64,000 bases of DNA from Otis tarda (Eukaryota; Chordata; Aves; Otidiformes; Otididae). This document shows positions 38,455 through 52,128 of the stretch, one piece after another. Position numbers and translations under genes: made by a program. The notes beneath the pieces are model-generated. The model was not told the origin of the DNA and searched no databases. It was given only the letters and a program-made list of their open reading frames with translations. Location: NCBI GenBank assembly GCA_026413225.1, contig CM048552.1, positions 57,675,001 through 57,739,000 of the forward strand. The letters are read 5' to 3'. Each line of letters begins with the position of its first letter. Position 1 is the stretch's first letter.

Positions 38455-38740
38455 AGAGGCCTGATTCTCTACTCGTTTGCACTGATGCAACCTCACTGAC
38501 TCAGATGGAGCCACGCTGCTTACGCTGTCTGTGTAGGCAAGGGGAGAATTAGGGAGAGGAAGGGCTGTGTGTGCTTTAAACAGCCGTGCCCCTAAGGTCA
38601 CTCTGTGGCCCCGCTTTGCCAGTGCCGTACCCAACAAACCAGGGGCTAAATTCACTTCCAGTGTGAGTGGATGCAAAGACCTCAGTGTTAATGAGATTCT
38701 ACGCTTATTTATGCCAGTTGCTTACCCAGTCCAGCAGTTC
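38455..38740. mobile_element. Possible ancient amniote interspersed repeat
   Basis: GGCCTGATTCTCTACTCGTT at the left, and words like CAGTGTTAATGAGATTCTA with TTTATGCCAGTTGC at the right, resemble a palindromic non-autonomous repeat seen in reptile and bird genomes ('GCCTGATTCT', 'TTTACACCAGTGTAA' words). The match is from memory and partial, so the family is uncertain. Confidence 0.3.
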
Positions 38741-40040
38741 TCTTTTTGAACTATTTCCATTTTCATCGACTTTCACCCTCATTAGAAAAATTCAACCTGG
38801 CCGCCCTCCCTGTGGGACACAAAACCTCTTACGGACTCCTCATTGTGTATCAGTGAGCGTGTAAAATGGCAGAGGTGACCATGAACCCCCTGGCATTCAC
38901 CTTTCTTTTTTTGTTCTTTCTGCATTTCTATCTTTCATTGAATCTCTTATTTACTGACAGCTTTCTGTCTCCCAGCCCCATTTATCCTCTTTGTGTTACA
39001 GAAAAACTCTCCCATAAAATTCCAGACTACACAATCAGAGTTTTCATAACAAGCCCTGCAGGAAATCCACTTCTGTTTCTGTGGCACAGGCTGCTGAAGT
39101 TTTTATACTAGCTTCCTATCAGATCTATAACTCCCCAGAGAAGCATATGGACTTTATCCTGCCCCTCCTATTCCCCCAGAGCATATACTCCTACCTGCTT
39201 GCTGTGAAAAACAGAAAATTAGGATGGTATACAAAAACTGGAGAATGCAATGCCATCCTATCCATGGGCAGGAAGTTTTCTGATGTGTGTTTTTGCTAGA
39301 AGCAAACAACTATCAATCTCTGATTTAGCTTGTTGTGTAAAGTATACATTCTGTCAAATAAAGAATAACACTATCCACCTCCGTCCCCTGGATTTTCTAT
39401 CCCTTTCTGATTTTTCTCTTCCTATTTCTCAGTTTTCATTCCCCTCTTGAACATGATTTTTTTTTAGTGTCTGTTTTATTTTTCTCCTCCCACTCCTTCA
39501 TAACCACATTTCATTCTTAAATTTGCTGTCACTCAGACAACTCTTTTTCTTCAGGTCTTGTTTATACCACCAGTGTAGCTGCAGTGCGATGGATCACGCT
39601 TGAACACTGAATATTTCCCAGGTTTATGGTCATGTTCATTCAATATCAGACCGAGCACTGTCAATCCAACCACTTTTGACCCAACCCTATTTGCTGACTC
39701 CTGCAACCTTATTGTGACCTGTCCATTGTAACCAGTAAATTTCTGAGAACTTGTTTCTGGAGATTTATATTCACCTGAAGATATTGCCTACTACTTTTCC
39801 TTCTTAGTTTCAACTTTTTTTTCATTCTTGGTTTCAATTTTTCTTCATTCTCTCCATCAGTCCCCTTTGGAATTCACTGTTTCTTCTTCCATTTTCTCCC
39901 CCAGCCCTCACCCCTGATGACATTTCTTCTCTTCCATTTACATTGCTAGCCCATAGCTCTCCTGGGTAGGAACTGCTCCCCTCAATCCCATCCCATTCGG
40001 CCTCTATGGAGAGGTGGTGGAACAGGATTGACAAATAAAT

Positions 40041-40090
40041 GTGTTTGTGTGTGTGTGTGTGTGTGCACGTGCACACATGTACATGTGCAT
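40041..40090 (+). repeat. TG repeat with flanking CACGTG palindrome
   Basis: Ten pure TG units (40,046-40,065) run into an 18-bp palindrome centred on GCACGTGC (40,060-40,077), then ACATGTACATGTGCAT. This is alternating purine-pyrimidine over about 50 bp, a composition that favours Z-DNA. Confidence 0.85.
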
Positions 40091-42834
40091 CTCCTTTCAG
40101 ATACAGCCAGTATGAAATCTTGGTGGTTGAAATTAAGTGGCCTGGCTCTGACTTTTGCCTTTCAGACAGCCGTGAGGAGTCATTTCCGAATGCAGATGCC
40201 CCTCAGAATTGCCTTGAGAGTGCAGGGTCTCAAGGGATCAATCATCAAGAATTTCTGCTGCTTCCTTTTAGATTCAAGCATTGCCCTTTTCCTTAGGCTG
40301 AGGGTCACGGGTTTTTGAAGGGCAGCAGCAGAATCATGAAAGAAGACATTTTTCTCTTGCTCATTTTTGAGTGAGGGAGTGAATGAACTGTGATAAATAT
40401 TTTTCTGTATATAGCTATAGCTGCCTCAAAGAAGCGGCAGAGGAAACAGATGGCAGAGGCCCTTTATAGGCAGCTGCTGTTGTCTCTTAAGGTGTCACCA
40501 TCACAAGAAAAGTGGTTGTAATTGGGGAACTTCAAGATCAGTAGCGCCTGAAAGGACTCGAGCAGAAAAGAATGTCATCCTGCGTGAAGGGGAGAGGGGG
40601 AAGGCAGAAATCAAATATTCAGATATGCTTGAGAGGTGAAATAAAGAACAGGGAATGGGTTAAAGCAACTGTGAAGTTTTGCTGAATGACCTGACCACAG
40701 GATGGATGGTTTCCCTGCTTTTGGGGGTCTGTACTTGGCCATAGACAGCGTGGACATTGTAGGCAGGGCAAAGAGCTGGTTTAGAGTATTTTGGGGACAG
40801 CAAGAGGGGCTGGTGTCCAGAGGAAACAACTGAGTGAGAGCCAGAGATCCCCAACACATGGTGGAAATGCAGCTGGGGGAGAGGAAAGGTCCAGGAACAG
40901 CTGTCTCCAGGCTCCTGTCTTGCTTCAGAGCACCCTTGCAGTGTGTGCTTTTGGGACCGGGGTTGCTACAGTTTGATGTAGAAGCCTCTGTCCCAGATAT
41001 TCCTCAAATAATTTGCCTGTCTGGAGCCCTATTGTCTCAGGGCACAAAGAGAAATTATAAGTTAACCTGTAAAACAACAGAAGTGGAGATATGTAGCTGC
41101 TCCCTGAAGAAACAACCAGGGCTAGGTTTCCTCATATTTTACAGGCTGAGAGGGGTTGCACAGTGGGCTAGACCCCTGAGTCTTCCAGTCATGAAGTTGT
41201 TTAAATCTCTCCTGCTCCCTTTGCATCTCCATGTATTCCTTTCAAGGAAGAGAAAATTCCACAGAAAAGTTCAAGAGAAGGTTTGGGAGGAAACTAGGGA
41301 GGATGACAGGGTCTATCATGAAGTGCGAGGGTTTAGGGTAACAGAGCAACTGTGAACAGGCTTGGTGTTGGAGATGAATTGGAGCTGAACGTTGCAGTGT
41401 CCTCTAGCTGAGACACCTCCATTGCAACGGTACTCAATAGTCTCAAAGGAAACAACTGCCAAGAGCAGAGAAGAGCAGTGAAGCTCTTTTGCTGCTGGGA
41501 AAGGGAGCAACAGAGAAACTAATATGTCTCCCCTGCTGAGTGAACTGCAACACAAACAGCAGCACAGCATACAGGAAAAGCATGGGATTGACAATTTTCC
41601 AAAATTTCAGGTGACTGCCTAATCATTGCACCACTCTTCCCCAATCACCACTCCACTCTTCCCCTCTTCCGTCATCACTTTGTCCCTGTGCTCACAGGAA
41701 AGCATAACTCAGAAAGGGCAAGAACGGCTTTCCAGGAATTAATTCCAGGGGCTGTCTAAGATCACAGGAGAAAGGTGTTTGTCTGTGTGCTGCATCGTTA
41801 CAGCTTGGCCCACATTTACAGGAATAGTGAGGGGGAAAGCATTCAGAGCAAAGCAAGACGATGAGACAGAGCACTGCGAGGATGTAAAGGCACTGGAGCC
41901 AGGGAGAATTTATATTCCTCTGCAGAAACTGAAGGGATGAATTGTTTCTGGGAGTAGACTGACTCAGCTGCGGAAGAAAGCATCTCTGCATGCTGGAAAC
42001 AGAGGGACAGCTGGGGCTGGAAGGGTCCATGGCAGCTGGAAAACACAGCTGGCCGGAAGGAAACACTAGGGAAGAGGGAACCCAGGACTTGGCCATGGCA
42101 TGACATGGGGAGGTGGTAATAGGCATGCAGTGGGAGTGCTGAAAGGAGATAATTGAGAAATACGGTCTGAAAGAGGAGAATGAGTCAGGAGAAACCCTGG
42201 GACTCAGAGGTAGGAGAGACTTCAATTGCTGAGAGAAGCAGGAATATCAGCTGGAGCCCATGGTTGGAGAGACAGAACACCTCATCCCTCTTCTCTGCCT
42301 TGTGGAGTGGGATTGATTTTCTCCTGTCTGATGCCAGGATCTGCCACCCCTAAAGGCCCTTTCTCCCTCTCCCCTCTACTCCAGCCTACGGGAGAAAGAA
42401 GGGTTTAAACACACATAGACAGGGCAGGATCAATCACATCAACCAACCAATCAGGGACCTGCAGCAATTTGGAAAGTGTGACCAGTGGTCGCAGCTCCGT
42501 GCAGTGAAGTTTCACAAAGGAAAGCTAGGGAGAGGAAGAATCAAAGGAGTTGGAGCATAAAATTTTTGTCCCAACTTGGTGATGACAAGAAATTTATCTA
42601 TGTAAGCAACATAAGGCAGACATGGCCTCCTCCTACACTGAGTCTCTCTGGTGGTCTCACAGCTGTAAGCACAGGAATTTGTCCTTCTGGAGGCCTGGTG
42701 TACAGCTTTCAGGGCAGAGAACCCACAGTTTGACCAGATTATCTTTGGTAAAGAAGGGGAACAAAAACCTGATGCTCATCTCTGGCTGCGGCTCTTCGGC
42801 AGAGGGTTTCTGAGCATTTCATCTTTTATTAGCA

Positions 42835-42965
42835 TTGTGCCATTGTGGCTGCACCAAAATGCTTCATGTAGGGTGGAAACACCCTTATGCTAGACACTGT
42901 GCATACACAAAAGCTGTCGTCCCTACATCAAAGAAGTGACAATCAAAGATGACAAATGACATATG
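42835..42965. mobile_element. Possible ancient amniote SINE relic
   Basis: ATGCTAGACACTGTGCATAC, then TCGTCCCTACATCAAAGAAG, resembles the 'CTAGGCACTGTACAAACA' and 'CAGTCCCTGCCCCAAAGAGC' words of widespread amniote SINE/LINE 3' relics. It is strongly diverged. Confidence 0.35.
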
Positions 42966-45664
42966 AAAGGCAGCAAAGCAGAAGACAGCAAACGTGTAGA
43001 ACTTGTTTCTGCATTGTTGCTTTTGACATCAGCAAGAGGGTATTACACCTAGAACTGACTTCATCTCTTTCTCCAGAGCAGGCAGAGCAGAATGCAGGAC
43101 AGGGCACATTCGCCCAGCACCAGGCAGTGCCAGGAGGAGACACTTGAATAACTCTAAGCAAGCTGGCTTAGGTATTTCAAGCCCTACTGGCTACTTGAGC
43201 ATGGTGCTCTGCACAGGCAAATTAGCAGCGTGTCTGAGAGCTGTCAGGACGCAGCGCTTACTCAGGTGTGCTGCTCCCAAGACCCATGCAAGGTGACATT
43301 ACATTTTGCCATGGAGACTTACAGTAAGACCCTCTCTCAGCTCTAAATCCAAATCTAATTCTCGTATGCCTGTACAGGCATGCCTACGTTGTTGGAGGGG
43401 TTTTTCCCCCATAGTTGGTAACCACAGGTGGTCTGAAAGGAAGGATCACATCGCATTCTGTTCCTTTGGGAGAAGCCCTGTGTTATTTGGGGTTCAGAAA
43501 GGGAGCTTGGTCCCAGGCATGTCTCCAAGTGCCTGAGAAATCTGGAGCCAGAAGATACCATCACTGCTGGATTTCTCCTTTGCAGTTTTAGCAGGCAGGT
43601 TTGAAGGACACAGAGACTAATCTCCATGTGACCTGCAGATCCTGTCCTTTCACATGAGGGCTGAAGCTTGCTGAAGAGGCAATGCTGGAATGCTTTTGCC
43701 CATGTGGTATCTGCCCTGGGGATACACGGCCACTTCTGTCTCTTGGGTTGTCACTTACCAGTGAAAATTCATTGGACTCATGACAAAACTGCAGGATTTA
43801 CCAGCAAAGAAATAGTTTGTTCTGAAAATAAATAAAATCTGATCTGGAGGTGGTAATTTACTCAGACACCCAAGAGATCACTTATTTTGAGTATCTTGTT
43901 TAATTCTCACTGAGACTGCTAGTTTTCTGTCATTCTTGATCTCAGTTTTCTTGGAAAAAGGTGTAATATGTTACATGATTTCTTCCCCATAATAAAAACA
44001 GAGGAAACATCTCAAGGAGAAGAAAGCTCCATGGCCATCACTTCACTGGAGCTGCACCACAGAGGTTGAACCCACATCCAAACAAATTCTTAAGACCCAT
44101 ATGAAGCCCCTCTCTTCTTTGAAATCCACATGAAGAATTAGATCTCTGCAACAGATACACAGTCAGTAGTTTTTCCCAAATAATGAACTAATCAGAAATA
44201 CTAAAAATAGGCTGCATTGGAACATCAGTTCAGCCATTTGGAATGTAGAGCAAATGGCACTGAATATGTTTAATGAAGTGAAAGAGCTTTGTTTTTAATC
44301 ACTGAGCTATTGATAAATTGTTGATAGATGATCAAATGTGGACTTTGCTTTCAAATGTTGTGGCTTTATGAACCTGCCAAGACCCTCTTGAGCCTTTTAC
44401 TGCTAATGTAGTAGGACTTCCTGCCCTTTTCAGGACCTAAAAGAAGAATAATTGTAGTGTCGTCTTTTTTTTTCCGAATAACAAACATTTAGCCTCTGGG
44501 CCAGTGATCAATTTTCAAGAATAAATGTTCATAGTTGTACAAAATCAGACCCTGGGAACTGGGTCGGATATGTGAGAGAAGATGACAAGATGGGAGGCAG
44601 ATCAGTTCACATTTTACATGCTGTTATGAGAATAACACCAGGGCATTAAATTAGGAGGATGGTGAGAGCAAATGCGGAAGAATATGATTTTTAGCTGTAC
44701 AGCAGCAAAATGAGTGGGGAATGGGGGTAGAGTCTACAGCTGAGGGGAGGTTTGATTTTCATGTAGGGAATGAAGTGAGCTGGGACCTCATGGATGTTAG
44801 ACTAAAGGACACGCAAAGGGAGTAAGGGAAACTGAGGCTCTAATAGGAAAAATTAAGTCTATTATGAGAGTTGAGACAATACTATTGACGCAGTTTAGTT
44901 CATGACAGACCCTATTGGCTGTCCCTCACATGTGGACTAGATCTTCCAGCAAGTCTGGATTATACTCAGTCCAGAATGACAGAGGAGGAGAAAAGAGTCT
45001 TAAACTACTGTCACATTCACATGCCCCTGAACTTATGTCATCCAGGATTTCCCCTACATACAGAATGTCTTCATGTGGAATTTAAGCTAAATTGTTTGCT
45101 CTTTTGTGCTATTAAATGGGTGAAACAACTGGAATGCATTTGAGGACCAAGCCCTGTACCTATGCTCTGCTGACATATGCTAATACACTAGTGATCTTAG
45201 TGGGCAGCTTGCTATGCACCTTGAACCTATTTTTACTTTTCCTTCCAGTGTTGAAGAACCATAGTGTCTTTCTCATGTCCTGCAGGAAATCTCAAACCAT
45301 ATTTAAGATATAGTTTACACACTTTGCAACAGGTTTTAACACTGATTTGCTTAGTATACATGGTCCTTTACAGTTCTATGTTAATGTTATTGGGGTGGGG
45401 TACATCACCCAACCTGTTCTTAGCCAGCATAATAATTAATTAGATGACTGAACATTTGTATTCTGATTATAAACTCACAAATTATTCAACTGTATCCTAT
45501 TAGGAACCAGGTTTTTCATTTTAACCTCAACTGCAAACCAGCTGTCCATCAATTACAATGTGCTCATACCTTAGGGTGATGAGAGCAGCAGAAAAGCCTA
45601 CATGGCTTGCTAGAAAGTGCAACAAGTAAAATAAATAGAGATGTATTTCATTAGCGTTGGAAGG

Positions 45665-45790
45665 ATTGGCCGTGCTATAATTGGATGAATCACCCAATGG
45701 GTGTGTTTCCAAAGCCAATCAGAGCGTGCCAGTTCAGTAGAGCCACAGTGAGCAACGCTGTGCTGCGTCATTCGGCATTCTCTGGTGAGT
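45665..45790 (+). promoter_or_regulatory. Candidate intronic promoter: four NF-Y boxes and a splice donor
   Basis: ATTGG at 45,665 and 45,680 and CCAAT at 45,694 and 45,715 place four NF-Y boxes within 55 bp. A CRE/AP-1-like TGCGTCA follows at 45,764, and a consensus donor TCTG|GTGAGT at 45,785. The stretch holds about six CpGs in otherwise CpG-poor intron. This layout fits a promoter with a short non-coding first exon. There is no ATG between 45,730 and the donor. It might be an alternative CACNG2 start, a non-coding RNA promoter, or part of an old LTR; no LTR ends are recognisable. Confidence 0.4.
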
Positions 45791-45918
45791 GATTAAATCC
45801 ATGTCATTTGTAATAAATCAAATGTTGTCGCAGGGTCAATCTTGTGGGTCATGCTAGGTTATTGTGGTAATTTTGCACTAGTTATATCAGGTACTGCTGT
45901 GTCATACAGGTTTTTGCT

Positions 45919-45932
45919 GGGTCATGGGGTCA
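45919..45932 (+). promoter_or_regulatory. GGGTCA direct repeat, spacing 2
   Basis: Two exact GGGTCA half-sites are separated by TG, a DR2 layout known for retinoid-type nuclear receptors. Further GGGTCA words lie near 45,832 and 45,845, so the motif occurs four times in 100 bp just 3' of the candidate promoter. Confidence 0.35.
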
Positions 45933-47194
45933 TGCTGGGTTCCTCAGATACCATCTCTCAAACTCACCAGGAGTCCTGCTGGAGTTGCTCAGGGGAATGA
46001 TGAGAAGGGTTTGCTGCATAGCCTTTTAGTGCACCTGGCTATGGCCTTTTCTCATGGATGAAGTATCTCATCCCTGGAAAATATGCATTCGTCTCATTTA
46101 TTAGTTTAAACAACAACTGTGACTTTGTGAATTGTGCCCTCCAAAACAACACCTGCCCAAGGCCCCAAACAGGCAAGATCTAGTCTTGAGCCAGTGACTT
46201 CTTTTTTTTCAGAGCAGAAAACATCATGCTATTCCACTTAATTATATTGCTGCCTGACTCCATAGAGTCAGAAAGAGATCCTGCCCTCTGCTAACACTGC
46301 TGTGTACATTACTGGTTTAACTGCCTACTTGGGGATCATCCTGTTACAGAGAAACCCCCATACAGCCAAGAAGTGCATAAACCTCCCCTCAATTAGGGGA
46401 TGTGGCCGAAGAACAAATAGTACAAGTAACAAGACATCATGTTCCAGGAGTCCCCTGCTTCAGTGGTACCTTGTTTCGAGCTATGATTTGGTAAGGTGTA
46501 TGTTAGAACAGCCCTGAGGTGACTCTAACTTGCATCAGAGACTAAGCCAATCTCTTCTGGTCTGATGGTCAGAAAAATACAAACGCAGCACAAAGTCATC
46601 CTTAACTGCCACACCATCCATTCTGTTTCAGATACCACTGAGAAAGCTGGAAACCCACATCTTCCCTACAGAAGTCACTGTGAATGGCAAGAGTTTAAAA
46701 ATGTTGGCATTTTTAGGCATAGAAAGACTATTCTAGGAATTGTTTTTAAATCATTATGGCCTCCTCTGAGGTTTGTGTGGTTAGTTGAGTAGTAACTGAT
46801 GATTGCTTTCACAAAGAAGGAATATAAGAATAGTGTCAATAACATTTTTAAACCTCTCAAAATAAATTTATTTTCCATGACACACATGGCACCTCCAGAA
46901 CAGAGAGTGGCAGATTGTGGTATGAATGTTTTGCTGGTACCAATCAGGATAACATTCCCAACCCACTAGTGCCATCACTGGTCAGGTAAACAAAGACTAA
47001 CAGATGATTTACTGAAGACAATGTCCCATTTTCCATCAGCAAAAATAATGCTGCTGGTGAGGTTTCAACTTGTGCTTTCTATGTATATGATTGGTGTCCT
47101 CTGCTCACAGCAACAGAAGTCATTCTACTAGTGCATGGTTTTTGACTCCTTGATGCATTTCATCACCCAATATCCCTGGAGCACACGAAAATGC

Positions 47195-47345
47195 TCCCAT
47201 CCCCATTCTGTATGTGGAAAATTTTGGACATAGGAAGGTTAAGTGATTAGCCAAGTATACACAAAGACTGTGGCAGAGCTGAACTCACTTTTTGCCAAGT
47301 CCTAAGTCCATATCCAGATCACTCCACCATCCTTCCAAAGTGCCG
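47195..47345 (-). mobile_element. MIR/CORE-SINE relic, minus orientation
   Basis: On the + strand, CATAGGAAGGTTAAGTGATT, then TACACAAAGACTGTGGCAGA and GAACTCAC, then GATCACTCCACCATCC reproduce in order the reverse complement of an amniote MIR ('GAGAGGTTAAGTGACTTGCC', 'GGTCACACAGC', 'GTGGCAGAGC', 'CACTAYACCA'). The copy is old and covers much of the body. Confidence 0.65.
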
Positions 47346-50300
47346 TGTACCTGGCCCCACTGCCTATCACACCACAGAAAGGTATTGCCTGTTTTCCAAG
47401 TGTGAAGTCATAGATGATCTCTAAAGCACCACAGAAGTGTCACGGATTGCAATCAGTAACTTATTAGAGCCAATGCAAGCTCTACAGTACTTCTTGCAAG
47501 CTCCTGGATTCTTTGAACATGGGAGATCTCTGCAGGAGCTCCATCAGATCTTGCTGGTCTTCTATCTGAGTCAGTGAATGAACCAGGAAAAAAGTTATTC
47601 CCTCTGCAATTGAAATCAAACTCATATTTTCCTCAGCAGAGCTATTTTAAGTCATTCATTATTATCTTTCTTCTCTCCAAAGCAAAGCCCGTTTGATACT
47701 CAGAGGTTGTTAGAACCAAGGGGGAAAGAGAGAACACTGGGGTATTGTTCTTGCTGCAATTGCAGACTTACTTGGTACCTAAAAAAGATTTTATTAAAAA
47801 CCAAACCAACTCACCAATGCTTTGAGTGAGAAGAAGAAAACAGCAAAAGAAAAAAGAAAAAGAAAATCCATGCTGTTGAAGTCTTGTGTAGTGTCAGGGA
47901 AGTAAGGCCTGAAGTTGACATATTGGGTCAAATCCATAGCCTCTACAAATGAGCCTAAACCACCGATTCTTATGTTCAGCAATGATGCGTGTGAGGCTAG
48001 CATGCAGATTATCTCATTTAACCTTTGTGATGTAAGAAGGATCCAATACAGAGTTCCTGTGTACATCTGCAACAGATGGTGTTTAATAGCAACAACAGTC
48101 ACTATGGGTAAGCCTTTCCATGTCTTGCTGGATTCCAACTTTCTCCTCAGGCTTTCCATGTCAATTGTAACTCACCTGGAGGAATTTTCAGGTGTGTTTT
48201 TTTACTGCAAAAGCAAGACATGGAAATGCATCCACATGAACTTGCCACTGCAGCGCAGCCTCATGTGTGCTACATGATGCAGGCAAAGACACAATTTGGC
48301 ACCTCACATTGCTTGCTTTCTTCCATACACAAGGAATTGTCTCACCATCATCAATTAATTTCTTTCTCCATCTGCTTCTCTGTGGTTTTTGCTTTCTCAT
48401 TCATGCTCAGCAGGTGCCTTCAATTCCCAAACATGTTCCCATATCTTTTCCAATGTCAGCTGTGGAGGTAAAAAGGGATTTTCTGGATTTGATTGATCAG
48501 GTTGTCACAAACCTGGCTGGGAGCCATTTGTTGGACACTCATTAGATTGCTGCTGCAGAGTCCAGCTGCTGAGTTTCCAAAGAGCTTTTTAGCCTCTGGA
48601 GTGTAAGGAGAGACAAAAGCACTACACCTGACAGGGCATCTCCAGGGACGTTTGAGGGGCACTGAGCCTCTATCGACCATCCCTTCCTGAGAGCTTGACC
48701 TCCTACTGCAGTTGCCTCTCCCTGCAGGCTCACACAACTTCCCCAGGTAGTTTAAGTGCAGCCTTTCACAGAATCCTATCATGAGGCATGAGCCTTTAAT
48801 TCATCAGGCACTGCTAGATGTAACACATGTGTGATAAAGATGAACTTTGCACATAATGTCTGATCCCAGCATCTCTTAGAAAATACAGATAATGAGAAAA
48901 CACAAACACAATGTCCCCACCCACTGCTCCCTCTCCCTTTGACTCAGTGGGGCATCTCCTGCCTTCAGATTGCGAGCTCATAATTTGTCTTTTCTAAACG
49001 TGGCTATTCCCTTCACTAAATTAGGCTTTTTACTTTCAAAAACCATTCACTCTCCTCTCTGCCATCCATTCCCTTGATGAAGTTTCCTGTTTTGTTCCTC
49101 ACCCAAGTCTGTCTTTAATCCTTTCCATCTTTACCTGGCTTTGTTCAGCTTTTTGTTCAGCAATCCCATCACCCCTGTGTTCAGTCTAAGTCACCACCCA
49201 CCAGGGTTCAAGGACCAACTGCTGCCAATGATGCATGAAGGACTCTTCTGCCTAATAGTAACCAGGCATCCACACTGAAGCTACTGTCACAGTTACAGCG
49301 ATGTAATAACACCATGACAATCAAGGAGAGCACACAACTCAAGCAGAGGTCGCACATCAACATAGGCTCAGGACCAGCTGTTCAACAGCTAGCACCCAGG
49401 GAAGAGATATTTAAACCTAGTGCTATCCTAGTGGCATTGCAGGCTCAATAAGTACAAGGACTTTGAAAGACTTAGAGATATTTATCTCAACAAGTGACTG
49501 GGGCCTTCAGCTGCTTATCTGGCAAGTGTTCAGAGCCGCTGGTTCTGGAGGACACCTGCCCACCTGGATCTCCTCCATCCATTCAAGTTTCTTGTGCAGG
49601 AGCTCAGAGCAAAAATACAAGATCAGGACGCTGGTTATCTTCTAGCTGTTGCATGAGTCAGAGACGCAGCGCGGAGCATAACCTGCATGTTTTTTATAAA
49701 GGGAAATAGGTGGAAGCATCGTGTTATTTGTGGCTGCAGATGAGCAGATGCTCCATTTGCACACCACGATTTATGAGCTGTGCTGCAGTATGATTTAGAG
49801 GGTAGAGGACAGAGTGCTTTGGTTTCATCAGGGCCATGGAGGTAAGGGAAGGCTTCCAATGAACGGGCTATGAATACAGCTTAGGGTATGAGACAGACTC
49901 TTCCTGCTCTCACATGCCCACACACAGACCAATGCACAGATCACCCTTGGAGTAAGGATGACTTGATGGGCTCTTATTATAAATGATCCTTGGCTAACAA
50001 CATAGACAAAGTAATTTATGGCTCTTCCTGCATTTCTGAATAATCTTTAGTAGGTTGAATTGTCCATAAATCTATTGCTGTTCTTTGGATACAGGTGTGA
50101 ATCCAAGGACTCTCTGACTCTTAAAATGATGAAGTTTGGCAAGTAGAAATCACTTTTTAAATCAAGGATTCACACTTCTCTCATTTAAACACTGCAGGAA
50201 GTGGTGACACACTTACAGGAAGTAAGGTCTGATTCTGGTAAACTGGGCTGAAATAACTTGCCATTTCCAGTGAGAGATGAAACACATGGCAATTATAATG

Positions 50301-52111
50301 CAAGAAGCGTTATGAGGATGCAACTGTTTAAAAGCTGATTAGGAAAAAGAGGGACTTGGCATCCAATCTGGAAGGGTAGTAGAGGGAGGGATGGCTGCAT
50401 GGCAGGACTCCTGTTGGTGTATGAATGTCTGCGCCATGGTGGCATTGTTATCCCCTTCTTGTCCTGACAATACACAGTCAATGGCACTTCAGGAGGTGGG
50501 TGGGGGACATCTGGTTAATGAGGAACAGATGGACATCATCGGACGTGCACTATACCTGCTCTTTCCTTCGCTGCTCCCTGCCTCGTTCTCTGATTTCTCT
50601 ACTCTCCCCTGCAGCTGAGCTCTTCCTGCTCCTTCCTTTTAAATGGGAGGGAATGTTTGTGTGGTCCCGAGAAAGAACAACAAATGGCTCTGGTCAGAGC
50701 CAGGTGTGATACCAGCAAATGCAGTTAGGAAATGCACCAGCTGTAGCACGTGCCTTTCTCTGGGATCCCTACAAGCTTTGCTGGTTCCCACCTATAGCGA
50801 CCCCTTCCCATTACAGTTCCTGGACCCATCATGACACTGAGCAACAGAAGCCACTTTCTCATGTACCATTTCTTTGATATTACTTTTTTAATCATTTGAG
50901 AAGGACTTTCTTGAAGCCCATTCCTTGGGACTTGGCAGTTTACTCCACTGTGAAAAGGTACCCGTTTATCTATCCTCGCTATCCTCTCCTCAGGTCATGG
51001 TGGTGATTTTTAGAAGAGGTGCAGTGATTAGAGCTAGCAACGTGAATTTCCCTTCCATCCTTCTGGTTCCCTCACAGCACGTAGGTAGGATTTCTGTCTG
51101 TGCTCATGCATTCTCGTCCAGTTAACAGGTGCCAGTAAAGTTGGTTTGTTGGTCTCCCATAAAAATCTGAAAAGCTGAATACAAACCAGATCCTGACAGA
51201 AATACAAATTCCCAAAGGCTTGAGCATCTCGCAGCTCAGAGGAGACAGCACAGCTTTCCTAGATGTGCTTCCACAAAGGAAATCTTCCTAAATCCCTGTG
51301 TTCCAACCAACGCTGACAAAATAGGAAAATAATTCCTATCAAATTCCGATTGGCTTTCATTAATACTGGTGGCTTTCATTGAGATTTTCTCCCTGAGAGA
51401 TATGACAGAAAAGTCAGTCCCTAACCCCCTTCTCACTCCTTCTTATACCAATTTTACTTCACTACAGTTATGCCTGCTCATAGTTACAGAGCTGAACAGA
51501 TCCCTCAGTTTAAGTTACACAATGTGCTTATGTAGCATCAGGACAAGGTTTTTCCACCTTCCTCTAACTCACCAAGTATTTTAGTGTTCGTGAGCAAAGT
51601 CCCCTGAATCAGTCCCTTTCAAGGGCAGCAAGCAGAGGTATAGTCAGCAGTCCAGCTGTGCTACCTTCTTCTGTCTCTTTAATCTGAGAGCTGTTACAGT
51701 GTCCCAAAAAGGAATTAATTTTCTTTATAGGTCTGTTTTGGATAAAAGGCCTCTGTGTCCCTTCTGTCATTTCTATTCCAACTGCCTTTGAGACACATTG
51801 GATTTTATATGTAGGCCACAGACATAGCATGAATGAGGAAGGAAAACTTCAAAGGAGGATGATTTAGTTTGGGTGAGGTGGAAACCAAGTTAATTCACTT
51901 GAGTTGATCATTTCAATGAGGAGAATGGTATTCTCACCATAGCACACAAATGCTGAGTTAGCATCCAGATCCATCCTCTGCCAGGATCTTGACTTTATGG
52001 GCAACTTGGAAGTATTATTCAATATACATCCCAGCCAAAGCATCATGACTATATCTGATTGTCCTTGGCTTTCCTTCCAAGATGTTTTCCATACTCTTTC
52101 TGTCTTTTCCC

Positions 52112-52128
52112 AAAAAAAAAAAAAAAAA
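52112..52128 (+). repeat. A17 homopolymer
   Basis: Seventeen A residues. No element body was recognised on its 5' side. Confidence 0.9.

Noticed and set aside
40834-42225. Frames of 173 (+) and 177 (-) codons
   Set aside because: No recognisable motif, biased composition, inside an intron with no supporting splice layout.
47794-48159. 121-codon minus-strand frame with a matching 120-codon frame on the + strand
   Set aside because: Both strands are open at once, no splice pair is convincing, and I recognise no family.
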